This document shows, piece after piece, positions 18,247 to 25,743 of a stretch of DNA of 58,375 nucleotides. The notes under the pieces were generated by a model that saw only the letters and a program-made list of their open reading frames with translations, did not search any database and was not told the DNA's origin. The position numbers and the translations under genes are program-made. The first letter of the stretch is position 1. Each line of letters opens with the position of its first letter. The stretch spans positions 1-58,375 of the forward strand of contig PLBE01000116.1 in the NCBI GenBank assembly GCA_003134435.1, given 5' to 3'. This DNA is from Acidobacteriaceae bacterium (GTDB lineage: Bacteria; Acidobacteriota; Terriglobia; Terriglobales; Acidobacteriaceae).

Positions 18247-19086
18247 ATGCATCGAACGACGCTCGGAGATTTCGAACTCACCGTTGTTTCCGATGGAACC
18301 TACTTCCTCGACGGCGGAGCCTTTTTTGGCGTGGTCCCGAAGACCATGTGGTCGAAACGGGTCACTCCGGACGAGCAGAACCGCCTCGACGTCGGCTTGA
18401 ATTCCCTGCTGGTGCGCACTGGCACGAAAAATATTCTGATCGAAACGGGCATCGGCAACAAATTGCCCGACAAGATGGCGCAGATTTACAAACAGCCTGC
18501 CCAGTTGCTCGACAATCTGCACGCCGCCGGTGTCGCTCCCGAAGACATCGACATCGTCATCAATACCCATCTGCATTTCGACCACTGTGGATGGAATACC
18601 GTTCGCCGCGGCGATCGGGCGGTGGCGACCTTCCCGAACGCGAAGTATTACGCCCAGGAACAGGAGTGGGAGCATGGCCGCCTGCAATTAGAGCGCGATG
18701 CCGTCAGCTACATGAGCCCGAATTATGATCCGCTGCTCGAGTCTGGTCAGATGGTATTGCTGAACGGCGATCTGGAGATTTTGCCCGGCATTTCCGTCAG
18801 AGTCTTCCCCGGACACACTGCAAACATGCAGGCGGTGATGATCGAAAGTGGAGGCAAGAAGGCTTGTTACATTTCCGACCTGATTCCGACCTCGGCTCAT
18901 CTCGACCTCACCTGGGTCATGGCCTTCGATCTGTTTCCCCTGCAAACTATCGCGAGCCGCAAGAAGTATTACTCGTGGGCCATCCCGGACCGATGCCTGA
19001 CAGTGTTCACGCATGATGACGCCGCGCCGTGGGGATACGTGGAACAGGGAGACCGCGGCAGACTCCGGTTGACTGGCCTTCCGTAG
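18247..19086 (+). CDS. Metallo-beta-lactamase-fold hydrolase
   Basis: The zinc motif HxHxDH is present ('NTHLHFDHCGW', ~residues 108-115). Further ligands follow in 'FPGHTANMQAV', 'CYISDLIPTSAH' and 'THDDAAPWG'. Length 279 aa and the overall order fit the glyoxalase-II or quorum-quenching lactonase-like branch, and no signal peptide is seen. The substrate cannot be told from sequence. It starts nine bases after a repeat and 87 bp after the peptidase stop. Confidence 0.85.
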   Translation: MHRTTLGDFELTVVSDGTYFLDGGAFFGVVPKTMWSKRVTPDEQNRLDVGLNSLLVRTGTKNILIETGIGNKLPDKMAQIYKQPAQLLDNLHAAGVAPEDIDIVINTHLHFDHCGWNTVRRGDRAVATFPNAKYYAQEQEWEHGRLQLERDAVSYMSPNYDPLLESGQMVLLNGDLEILPGISVRVFPGHTANMQAVMIESGGKKACYISDLIPTSAHLDLTWVMAFDLFPLQTIASRKKYYSWAIPDRCLTVFTHDDAAPWGYVEQGDRGRLRLTGLP

Positions 19087-19222
19087 CGCGGAACTCCAGG
19101 TCGAGACGGGAGCGCAACGCCATCCCGCGGCCATAGCACCTACGTCATCTCAGACCACTTCCTCCCCGCAGTTACCATAGAAGACAGCCACAGATTAAAG
19201 CCCGCACGGCGGAGGTGTCCCG

Positions 19223-19879
19223 GTGAAGCTGCAACGGATCGTCAGTTTCACAACCCTGGCAATTTCGATTCTTACCCTTGTACTTGTGCTGAAGCGCCCC
19301 AAGCCAGTCGCGCCCGCGATACCACCGGCGATTGCCGCCGCCAGCGCCCAGTCTTTCCAGGAAAAGGTAAACCAACTCGCCCAGCCCAAAACACCCGGAG
19401 AAGCGGAGAGCGAAGTCCGCATGAATTCCGACGAATTGTCGGCGGGACTCGCGCAAGCCGCCGGCTTGTTGGCAACCCCCGCGCCAATGAATGCCAACGG
19501 CAGGATTTCTTCCAGCGGCCCTTTCAACGTTCCTTCCAACGCCGTTCCCGCGAGCGGCGCCATGGAGTTTCCCGGAGCGGTGCCCAATATCAAGGATTAC
19601 CAGGTCTCGATGGATGGAGACATCCTTCGCGGTCAGTTCCTAACCCAGATCGCCGGTAAGGATGTCTACCTCACCTTGGCGGGGCATCTCGGTTCCAAGG
19701 ATGGCTATGCCACTTTCGATGCCACCGAGGTCAAGGTCGGCGATCTCTCCGTGCCGGCGTCGCTGGTCAATGAAGTCTTGCAGAAAAAGCTCGCCGAACA
19801 ACGCGACCAGCTCAAACTGCCCAACAACGTCAAAGACATTAAAGTCGAAAATGGGGAACTCGTGTTCGTGGAGAAGTAG
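19223..19879 (+). CDS. Membrane-anchored protein of unknown function (218 aa)
   Basis: GTG start at 19223 follows GGAGG at 19211-19215. An N-terminal hydrophobic helix ('IVSFTTLAISILTLVLVL') without clear cleavage site is followed by a Pro/Ala-rich linker. A C-terminal ~100-residue domain ('EFPGAVPNIKDYQVSMDGDILRGQF', ending 'VENGELVFVEK') resembles a small beta-rich periplasmic domain. I do not recognise the family. The gene is 150 bp upstream of the flagellar regulators but on a separate promoter region. Confidence 0.6.
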   Translation: MKLQRIVSFTTLAISILTLVLVLKRPKPVAPAIPPAIAAASAQSFQEKVNQLAQPKTPGEAESEVRMNSDELSAGLAQAAGLLATPAPMNANGRISSSGPFNVPSNAVPASGAMEFPGAVPNIKDYQVSMDGDILRGQFLTQIAGKDVYLTLAGHLGSKDGYATFDATEVKVGDLSVPASLVNEVLQKKLAEQRDQLKLPNNVKDIKVENGELVFVEK

Positions 19880-19979
19880 TCTGTCTGCGGAAAACTGCCG
19901 GACAACGCCTGGTTTATCCGGTTGTAAAGAACAATTTGCCCCGCTTCCTACACCGTGGATTGCTTTTCGTAGAATCTTC

Positions 19980-20012
19980 TAATCCTCATCTAATCTCGTT
20001 TTAATCTCATCC
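19980..20012 (+). promoter_or_regulatory. Three direct repeats with 11-bp period upstream of the flagellar regulators
   Basis: TAATCCTCATC, TAATCTCGTTT and TAATCTCATCC follow one another exactly (19980-19990, 19991-20001, 20002-20012), ending 17 bp before the first regulator's ATG. An 11-bp phase is what OmpR/PhoB-type regulators bind. A TAGAAT hexamer at 19970-19975 could be a -10 box. Confidence 0.45.
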
Positions 20013-20028
20013 CTTTCAAATCGATCGT

Positions 20029-21291
20029 ATGACGAGCTTCCCGATGCCATCCAACTACGCTAACCACATTCTGGTGGCCAGTCCCAGCCACGTGGTGCGT
20101 CAGCGCGTCCTCGAAAGTCTGCGTTCCCCCGCCCGGCGCTTTGAACAGGCCACCGGAGGTGCCGAAGCCCTCGTCCATCTGGAAAGCGGATTCTGGCAGG
20201 TGCTTTTTCTGGATCGACGCCTGCCCGATCTCGACGCCGAGGAACTGAGCCAGACGGTGCGGCGGCGTTATCCGGAAATCGAAGTGGTGCTGCTCGATCC
20301 CGAGGTTGAGCGTCCTCTCGGCCCGGACCTTGATCCCGATCTCGGTCCCGATGGGGATCCCGAGATCAATCCGACAGTCTCCACCGTAACTGCTGTGTGC
20401 GAAGCGCAATCGCCTCTTGCCACATGGTCCGGTGCCGACCCCGATCTCAGCCGCTCAGGCGCCGACAACGCCGCGCGCGCAGCGGAACTGGCCCCGGCAA
20501 GGGACTTGATGCTTCAGTCCCCCTTACCCGGAATGATCGGCGACTCCCGCATTATGCAGCCCGTCTGTCGTCTGGTCCGCCTCCTGGCCCCGCGCGACAC
20601 GACTGTGCTCATCACCGGCCCCACCGGTTGCGGCAAGGAGGTTGTGGCCCGCGCGATTCATCAGTTGAGTCCACGCGCCGGGCGGGCCTTTGTCGTGGTC
20701 AACTGCGCCGCCATTCCCGAGACTCTGCTCGAAGCTGAACTTTTCGGATATGCGCGGGGCGCTTTCACCGGAGCGATGCAAGCCTATGGAGGAAGAATCC
20801 AGGCAGCTCAGGGAGGCACCCTTTTTCTCGACGAGATCGGCGAGATGCCGTTGAACTTGCAACCGAAGCTGCTCCGCTTTCTGGAGCAGCGAGAGTTGCA
20901 GCGCCTGGGCAGCGCCGAAGTTGTGCGCGTTGATGCCCGCGTCGTTTCCGCCACCAACGCGCACTTGTTGTCACTGGTGCGGGAGGGAAAGTTTCGCGAG
21001 GATTTGTACTACCGTCTCTGCGTCTTTCCCATCGACATTCCACCATTACGCGAGCGCACGGAAGACATCGCGCCACTGGCGGCGCACTTTCTAAGAACAT
21101 ACTCCTTGCGCCCGCCCGCGCCGCAACTGTCGGCCGCGGCGCTGCAACTGCTGCGGGCGCAGCCCTGGGGCGGCAACGTTCGCGAGTTGCAGAACGTGAT
21201 CGAACGCGCCCTGATCCTCGTCGAAGAGCGGGCGGTGATCTATCCCGAGCATCTGATGCTGGCAGACTCCGGTTTTCGCAGCTCGCGATAG
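20029..21291 (+). CDS. Sigma-54 activator with degenerate receiver and no DNA-binding domain (FleQ/FlrA/FlgR-like)
   Basis: Residues ~12-92 fold like a response-regulator receiver. The phospho-acceptor position (Asp62 in 'LFLDRRLPD') is kept, but the N-terminal acidic pair is replaced ('ILVASPS'). After a Pro/Asp-rich linker (~95-160) comes the AAA+ domain: Walker A 'GPTGCGKE' 197-204, sigma-54 contact loop GAFTGA 244-249, Walker B 'GGTLFLDEIGE' 262-272, Arg finger region ~320-340. The protein ends at 420 without a Fis-type helix-turn-helix. It heads the flagellar block, so it probably activates flagellar sigma-54 promoters from solution or together with a partner. Confidence 0.85.
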   Translation: MTSFPMPSNYANHILVASPSHVVRQRVLESLRSPARRFEQATGGAEALVHLESGFWQVLFLDRRLPDLDAEELSQTVRRRYPEIEVVLLDPEVERPLGPDLDPDLGPDGDPEINPTVSTVTAVCEAQSPLATWSGADPDLSRSGADNAARAAELAPARDLMLQSPLPGMIGDSRIMQPVCRLVRLLAPRDTTVLITGPTGCGKEVVARAIHQLSPRAGRAFVVVNCAAIPETLLEAELFGYARGAFTGAMQAYGGRIQAAQGGTLFLDEIGEMPLNLQPKLLRFLEQRELQRLGSAEVVRVDARVVSATNAHLLSLVREGKFREDLYYRLCVFPIDIPPLRERTEDIAPLAAHFLRTYSLRPPAPQLSAAALQLLRAQPWGGNVRELQNVIERALILVEERAVIYPEHLMLADSGFRSSR

Positions 21292-21377
21292 CCTGGTCCC
21301 CAGTCTGCCGAGCGACAACAGCCGCGCGATGGGTCGTATTCTTCCGCTCCCCGCATGAGAGCGATCTAAGGCAATTT

Positions 21378-22928
21378 ATGCCGGGCTGGCATTGCCGGTG
21401 CACAGTGATCGACATGTCCAGCTTTTTGTCAGCTCCACGCAATCCGGCGCGCGATCCGGAACATCCACTGGCCCGGGCTTTTGCTTCGTTCACCGAGGCG
21501 GCCGGCTCGCTCGAGCGGACTTATGGACAACTGCAAGGCCAGGTCGCCCACCTCCGCCAGGAACTGGAAGTAACCAACCGCGATCTGGCAACCAGTCTGG
21601 AAGAAAACCATCGCATGCGAGAACGCCTGCATTGCATTCTCGAAGGCTTGCCGTGCGGCGTGCTGGTGGTCGAAGGCGAAGGCCGGATTTCGATTCTCAA
21701 TCCCGAGGCGGCGCGCCTGGTGGGCGGGAATTTTGAATCCACCGCGGCGTTGCCTGCGGCGCTCTCGGCGACCCTCGAACAGGCGCGACGAACCGGCGGA
21801 GACAGCGAATCGCAGATCTTTCATTCAGCATGTGGTTCGGAATGCAGTTCGGAACCGGATTGCGGTTCGGACTCGCTGCGTGCGGACCCGTCTTTCTTAC
21901 CCACGGCCCCCGCGGATCTGGCCCCGCCCGCCTCAAAGCCTTCGCCTTCCGCGCGGGGCGCGTCCGTCTGGGTGGCCGTCCGCCACGCTTGGCTGGAGCA
22001 AAGTCAACCGCAGGCCACTTCGGTTTTTATTCTGCGCGATGTGAGCGAGGCGAAGAAGTTGGAACACGATCGCGAGCATCTGCGCCGGCAGCAGGCGCTG
22101 GTCGAGATGTCGGCCCTGCTGGCGCATGAAATCCGCAATCCTCTGGGCAGCCTCGAACTCTTCGCCGGGCTCTTGGCCGAAGCGAATCTCGAAGCCGAGA
22201 GTCACCGCTGGATCGAGCACGTGCAGGCGGGCCTGCGCACCCTTTCCGCCACCGTCAACAACGTGCTTCACCTCTACAACACACCCCAGCCCGAGTTGGC
22301 GGAGACCGACGTGGGCCAGTTGCTCGACTGGGCTTACGACTTTCTGCTGCCCTTGGCCAAGCAGGCTCGCGTCGAGATGCAGGTCATCAACAACCTGCAG
22401 GGGGTCATCATTCATGCCGACCGGCACCGCCTCGAGCAAGTGCTGCTCAACCTCGCGCTCAATGCCTTTCGCTTCATGCCGGGCGGGGGATGGCTCTCGC
22501 TTCGCGGCAGCGACCGCTCCTCGTCCGATAGCGCGCCCGGCGCCATTGAAAGCGCCGTCGAAATCCTGGTGCGTGACACTGGGCCGGGGATCGCTCCGGA
22601 CGACCTGCCGCGCATCTTTGAAGCTGGATTCAGCACGCGGGCGGGCAGTTCCGGACTCGGGCTGGCGGTCTGCCATCGTATTCTCGAACAGCATGCCGGC
22701 TCGATCTCGGTCGAAAGCCGCTACGGATGCGGCGCCACCTTCCGGCTCCGCCTGCCCCGCCAGCGCGCCGGCACGGCGCAACCGATGGGCACTGGATGGC
22801 TGGTCCCGCCCCAAAACTCCTACTCACGTTGCTCTGAACCTTCCTGCGAATCGGTGGGCAAAAGCTGGTCCGAACCGCCCGCCGAATCGGCCGTCAAACC
22901 GGCGCTGGCCCCGGGAGGCCAGTCGTGA
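21378..22928 (+). CDS. Soluble sensor histidine kinase with PAS-like domain (FleS/FlrB-like)
   Basis: No membrane helix is present. A coiled coil (~50-85) leads into a PAS-like region (~86-225) interrupted by a Cys-rich insert ('CGSECSSEPDCGSDS', ~152-166). HisKA follows with His250 in 'LLAHEIRNPLGS', then HATPase (N box 'LEQVLLNLALNAFRFMP', G1 'DTGPGIAPDDLPRIFEAGF', G2 'GSSGLGLAVCHRI') and a ~40-residue Ser/Glu/Cys tail. ATG at 21378 has AAGG upstream; ATG at 21414 is the alternative. It ends in a GTGA overlap with the next gene, so kinase and regulator are surely a pair. Confidence 0.9.
   Translation: MPGWHCRCTVIDMSSFLSAPRNPARDPEHPLARAFASFTEAAGSLERTYGQLQGQVAHLRQELEVTNRDLATSLEENHRMRERLHCILEGLPCGVLVVEGEGRISILNPEAARLVGGNFESTAALPAALSATLEQARRTGGDSESQIFHSACGSECSSEPDCGSDSLRADPSFLPTAPADLAPPASKPSPSARGASVWVAVRHAWLEQSQPQATSVFILRDVSEAKKLEHDREHLRRQQALVEMSALLAHEIRNPLGSLELFAGLLAEANLEAESHRWIEHVQAGLRTLSATVNNVLHLYNTPQPELAETDVGQLLDWAYDFLLPLAKQARVEMQVINNLQGVIIHADRHRLEQVLLNLALNAFRFMPGGGWLSLRGSDRSSSDSAPGAIESAVEILVRDTGPGIAPDDLPRIFEAGFSTRAGSSGLGLAVCHRILEQHAGSISVESRYGCGATFRLRLPRQRAGTAQPMGTGWLVPPQNSYSRCSEPSCESVGKSWSEPPAESAVKPALAPGGQS
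21387..21402 (+). promoter_or_regulatory. Sigma-54 promoter-like sequence
   Basis: TGGCATTGCCGGTGCA has GG and GC elements 12 bp apart (start to start) and matches the TGGCAC-N5-TTGCW consensus except two positions. Transcription would begin near 21413, next to the alternative ATG of the kinase at 21414. It overlaps the start of the longer kinase frame, so it may be chance. Confidence 0.3.
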
Positions 22929-24478
22929 AGCGCCTGCTCATTGCCGACGACGATGCCGGCATGCGCGCCGCTCTCGAAGCTCGCTTCCAGCGCCGGGGAT
23001 GGCTGGTCGATGTGGCGGTGAACGGCACCGAAGCCCTGGAGAAATTTCGCGCGGGCCAACATTCTCTTGTGATCACGGATGTGCGCATGCCGGGACGGGA
23101 CGGCTTCGAACTGATGCGCGAGGTGCAGACCTCGTCGGCGCGCCCGGCCGTGATCCTGCTGACCGCCTATGGCTGCGTGCCCGACGCGGTCGAAGCCATG
23201 CGCAACGGAGCCTGCGATTACCTGGTCAAGCCGGTCTGCTTCGAGAAACTCGAACTCGCGGTCGAGCAGGTATTGCGACGCGCCGAGGAGTTTGGCAGAG
23301 ACACCGAAACCCTGATTGGCCACTCTGCCGCCTGGGAGCAGGCGCTCGATCGGGCCCGGCAAGCGGCCGCCACCGACGCCGACGTCTTGATCGAGGCCGA
23401 AAGCGGTACCGGAAAAGAACTGATCGCCCGGCTCATTCACCGCCTCAGCCGCCGCAAACCAGGGCCGTTCATCGCCCTGAACTGCAGCGCGTTTCCTGAA
23501 TCTCTCCTCGAAAGCGAGCTCTTTGGACACGCCCGGGGCGCTTTCACCGGGGCTGTCGCCGCCCGGCCGGGCAAATTTGAAAGCGCCAGCGGGGGCACGC
23601 TGCTGCTGGACGAGGTTGGTGAGATGGCGCTGGCGCTGCAGCCGAAACTGCTGCGCGTTCTCCAGGAACGCGAGTTTGACCGGCTGGGATCGAATCAGAC
23701 CGTTCACGTTGACATCCGCGTGATCGCGACCAGCAACCGTCCGCTCGAAGCCGCAGTCTCCGAAGGGCGTTTCCGCGCCGACCTTTACTATCGCCTGAAC
23801 GTGATTCCGATTTCCCTGCCGCCCTTGCGCGCCCGCCCCGGCGACATCCGGGAACTGGCCGAACATTTCGCCGCCCTCTACGCCGCTCCTGGAGGCTCGG
23901 GAACCCCCGCGGCCAACGTCCGCTTATCGCGAGAACTGGTGGCGCGGCTCGAAGAGCAAGCCTGGCCGGGAAACGTTCGCGAACTCGGCAACTTCGTGCG
24001 GCGCGCGGTCGCCTTGTCGCGCGGCGGCGAGATTGGCATGGAAGCCTTTGAACACGGTAAGGCGGCCGAAAAAACGCCGCCGCTAAAAAGTGCGCCGGAG
24101 GCAATTCCGCCGCCTCGGCCCCCGGATTGGAAACCCGGCCTCTCGCTCGGCGAAATGGAGCGCCGGCTTTTTGCCATGACCCTGGAATCGACCGGCGGCA
24201 ACCGGGCGCGGGCAGCCGAGTTGCTGGGCGTGAGCCTGCGCACCGTGCGCAACAAGGTCCGCGAGTTCGGTTTGCCGCCGCGGGATAACTACCGCAACGG
24301 TCTTTCGAACCATGAGCTCTCTGGCATTGCCTTGCCTGGCGATGGTACCCGCACCAACATTGCTCAAACCAGCGTTGTTCAAACCACCATGGTTCCGGGC
24401 GGCGGTCGCAGCCATTCCAATGCCGGCAATATCGGCAAGCTCGAGAATATCAATCGCAAGGAGCAACCATGTCCATGA
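22925..24478 (+). CDS. NtrC-family sigma-54-dependent response regulator (FleR/FlrC-like)
   Basis: GTG start overlaps the kinase stop. The receiver at 1-118 is complete (acidic 'LIADDDAGM', Asp in 'LVITDVRMPGRDG', Thr in 'LLTAYG', Lys in 'YLVKPV'). The AAA+ domain spans ~140-370 with Walker A 'AESGTGKE', GAFTGA and 'GGTLLLDEVGE'. A Fis-type HTH follows at ~410-455 ('RARAAELLGVSLRTVRNKVREFG'). A ~60-residue Asn/Thr/Gly-rich tail runs beyond it and overlaps flgB by ten bases. It probably switches on class III sigma-54 flagellar genes after phosphorylation by the adjacent kinase. Confidence 0.93.
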   Translation: MKRLLIADDDAGMRAALEARFQRRGWLVDVAVNGTEALEKFRAGQHSLVITDVRMPGRDGFELMREVQTSSARPAVILLTAYGCVPDAVEAMRNGACDYLVKPVCFEKLELAVEQVLRRAEEFGRDTETLIGHSAAWEQALDRARQAAATDADVLIEAESGTGKELIARLIHRLSRRKPGPFIALNCSAFPESLLESELFGHARGAFTGAVAARPGKFESASGGTLLLDEVGEMALALQPKLLRVLQEREFDRLGSNQTVHVDIRVIATSNRPLEAAVSEGRFRADLYYRLNVIPISLPPLRARPGDIRELAEHFAALYAAPGGSGTPAANVRLSRELVARLEEQAWPGNVRELGNFVRRAVALSRGGEIGMEAFEHGKAAEKTPPLKSAPEAIPPPRPPDWKPGLSLGEMERRLFAMTLESTGGNRARAAELLGVSLRTVRNKVREFGLPPRDNYRNGLSNHELSGIALPGDGTRTNIAQTSVVQTTMVPGGGRSHSNAGNIGKLENINRKEQPCP

Positions 24479-24831
24479 TCGAAACCCCGCTGATGCGTGG
24501 TCTGGAGCGTGTGCTCGACGGGAGCGCGCACCGCAACCAGGTCATTGCCACCAACCTCGCCAACGTCGATACCCCGGGATACCACACCCGCGATATTTTT
24601 CCTTTCGCCGGCGAGATCGAACAGGCCATGGCGGGCGAGGAGCCGTCGTTCTCTCCCGTCGCCCATGAAGTCCGCGGCCTGCTGCAGCGTCCCGATGGAA
24701 ACAACGTCTCGGTGGAGCGCGAGTCCCTGCTGCTGGCCGAGAACCAGCTGCGTTTTACAGTGGCGGCGCAGTTTATGAAGGCCGAATTTCACCGGGTGTC
24801 GATGGCCATCACTTCCGGGAGCACGTCATGA
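24469..24831 (+). CDS. flgB: Flagellar proximal rod protein FlgB
   Basis: Builds the rod just above the MS ring, exported by the flagellar type III system. The rod signature 'ATNLANVDTPGYHTRDIFPF' is at ~24-43, and the C-terminal helix ('LLAENQLRFTVAAQFMKAEF') completes the usual coiled coil. 120 aa is normal. AAGGAG lies just before the ATG at 24469; a second ATG two codons later is possible. It overlaps flgC by ATGA. Confidence 0.95.
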   Translation: MSMIETPLMRGLERVLDGSAHRNQVIATNLANVDTPGYHTRDIFPFAGEIEQAMAGEEPSFSPVAHEVRGLLQRPDGNNVSVERESLLLAENQLRFTVAAQFMKAEFHRVSMAITSGSTS

Positions 24832-25262
24832 ACCTGTTCGGCATGCTGGAACTGAGTGGCTCGGCGCTGGGCGCGGAGCGGCAGCGGGCCGAGGTGGTCG
24901 CCAGCAACATGGCCAATGTGCAAACCACCCGCACCCCGCAGGGCGGCCCCTACCGCCGCCAAATGGTGGTATTTCAAGCGCAGCGCGTGCCCCGATTCTC
25001 GCTGGCGCTGGCGGGCGCACAACGGGATCATTCTTCGGCCGTGCGCGTAGCCGCGGTCGTTTCCGATCAGCGGCCGCCGGTGATGCGCTTCGAGCCAGGT
25101 CATCCGGACGCGAACTCCGAGGGCTACGTGGCCTATCCCCAGGTCGATCCCATCGAAGAGATGGCCGATTTGCTGGGCGCGGTTCGGGCCTATGAACTGA
25201 ATGCGGCCGCGGTGCAAGCCACCAAGAACATGATTCAACAGTCGCTGAGCCTGATGCAATAG
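24828..25262 (+). CDS. flgC: Flagellar proximal rod protein FlgC
   Basis: Second proximal rod subunit. The N-terminal rod motif is 'VVASNMANVQTTRTPQGGPYRRQMV', and the C-terminus 'YPQVDPIEEMADLLGAVRAYELNAAAVQATKNMIQQSL' is the conserved helix. 144 aa is typical. It is translationally coupled to flgB (ATGA) and followed by a 105-bp gap before fliE with a possible promoter. Confidence 0.96.
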   Translation: MNLFGMLELSGSALGAERQRAEVVASNMANVQTTRTPQGGPYRRQMVVFQAQRVPRFSLALAGAQRDHSSAVRVAAVVSDQRPPVMRFEPGHPDANSEGYVAYPQVDPIEEMADLLGAVRAYELNAAAVQATKNMIQQSLSLMQ

Positions 25263-25281
25263 CGGCGCGGCCGAGTGGGCG

Positions 25282-25297
25282 CGGAGTTCCGCTTGCT
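25282..25297 (+). promoter_or_regulatory. Weak sigma-54 promoter-like sequence before fliE
   Basis: CGGAGTTCCGCTTGCT has GG and TTGCT at the right spacing, but the rest of the -24 element deviates from consensus. It lies 70 bp upstream of the fliE start in the only sizeable gap among the first flagellar structural genes. Confidence 0.25.
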
Positions 25298-25367
25298 GGA
25301 CTCGATTCCCGGGATGAAAACACGCCGGACAAGAGCATGAACCTAAGCATAAAAAGGAGGCTCAGCC

Positions 25368-25661
25368 ATGAATAATTCGATCCCGTCGCTTCGCATTCTG
25401 CCCGCTGACATGGGCACCGCCCCCAGCAGCGCCACCGAGGGCGGGAAATTCATGGAAACTCTGGAACAGTCCATGGATCAGGTGGAGAGCGCCCAGGGCG
25501 ATGCCTCCACCGAGGTGGCCCGGTTGCTCAATGGCAAGGGCGCCGATCTGCATAGCGCCATGATTGCCGTCGAGAAGGCGGACCTCTCTTTTCAACTGAT
25601 GATGCAGGTGCGGAACAAAATCGTGCAGGCTTACCAGCAGATCTCGAATATGCAGTTTTGA
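25368..25661 (+). CDS. fliE: Flagellar hook-basal body protein FliE
   Basis: Joins the MS ring to the rod and is the first rod-type protein exported. The C-terminal block 'VEKADLSFQLMMQVRNKIVQAYQQISNMQF' is diagnostic. 97 aa is normal length. A strong AAAAGGAGG ribosome-binding site precedes the ATG at 25368. Confidence 0.95.
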   Translation: MNNSIPSLRILPADMGTAPSSATEGGKFMETLEQSMDQVESAQGDASTEVARLLNGKGADLHSAMIAVEKADLSFQLMMQVRNKIVQAYQQISNMQF

Positions 25662-25743
25662 AAATGCTGTCACCGCGTAGAACTCCGAGCCCCGCGATCG
25701 AGTCGCCGGACGCGCGCAACGCAGCGAAGCTTCCGGTGGACGC

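Noticed and set aside
24330-24350. Sigma-54-like sequence CTGGCATTGCCTTGCC upstream of flgB
   Set aside because: The GG and GC elements are 11 rather than 12 bp apart, a spacing that sigma-54 does not normally tolerate.
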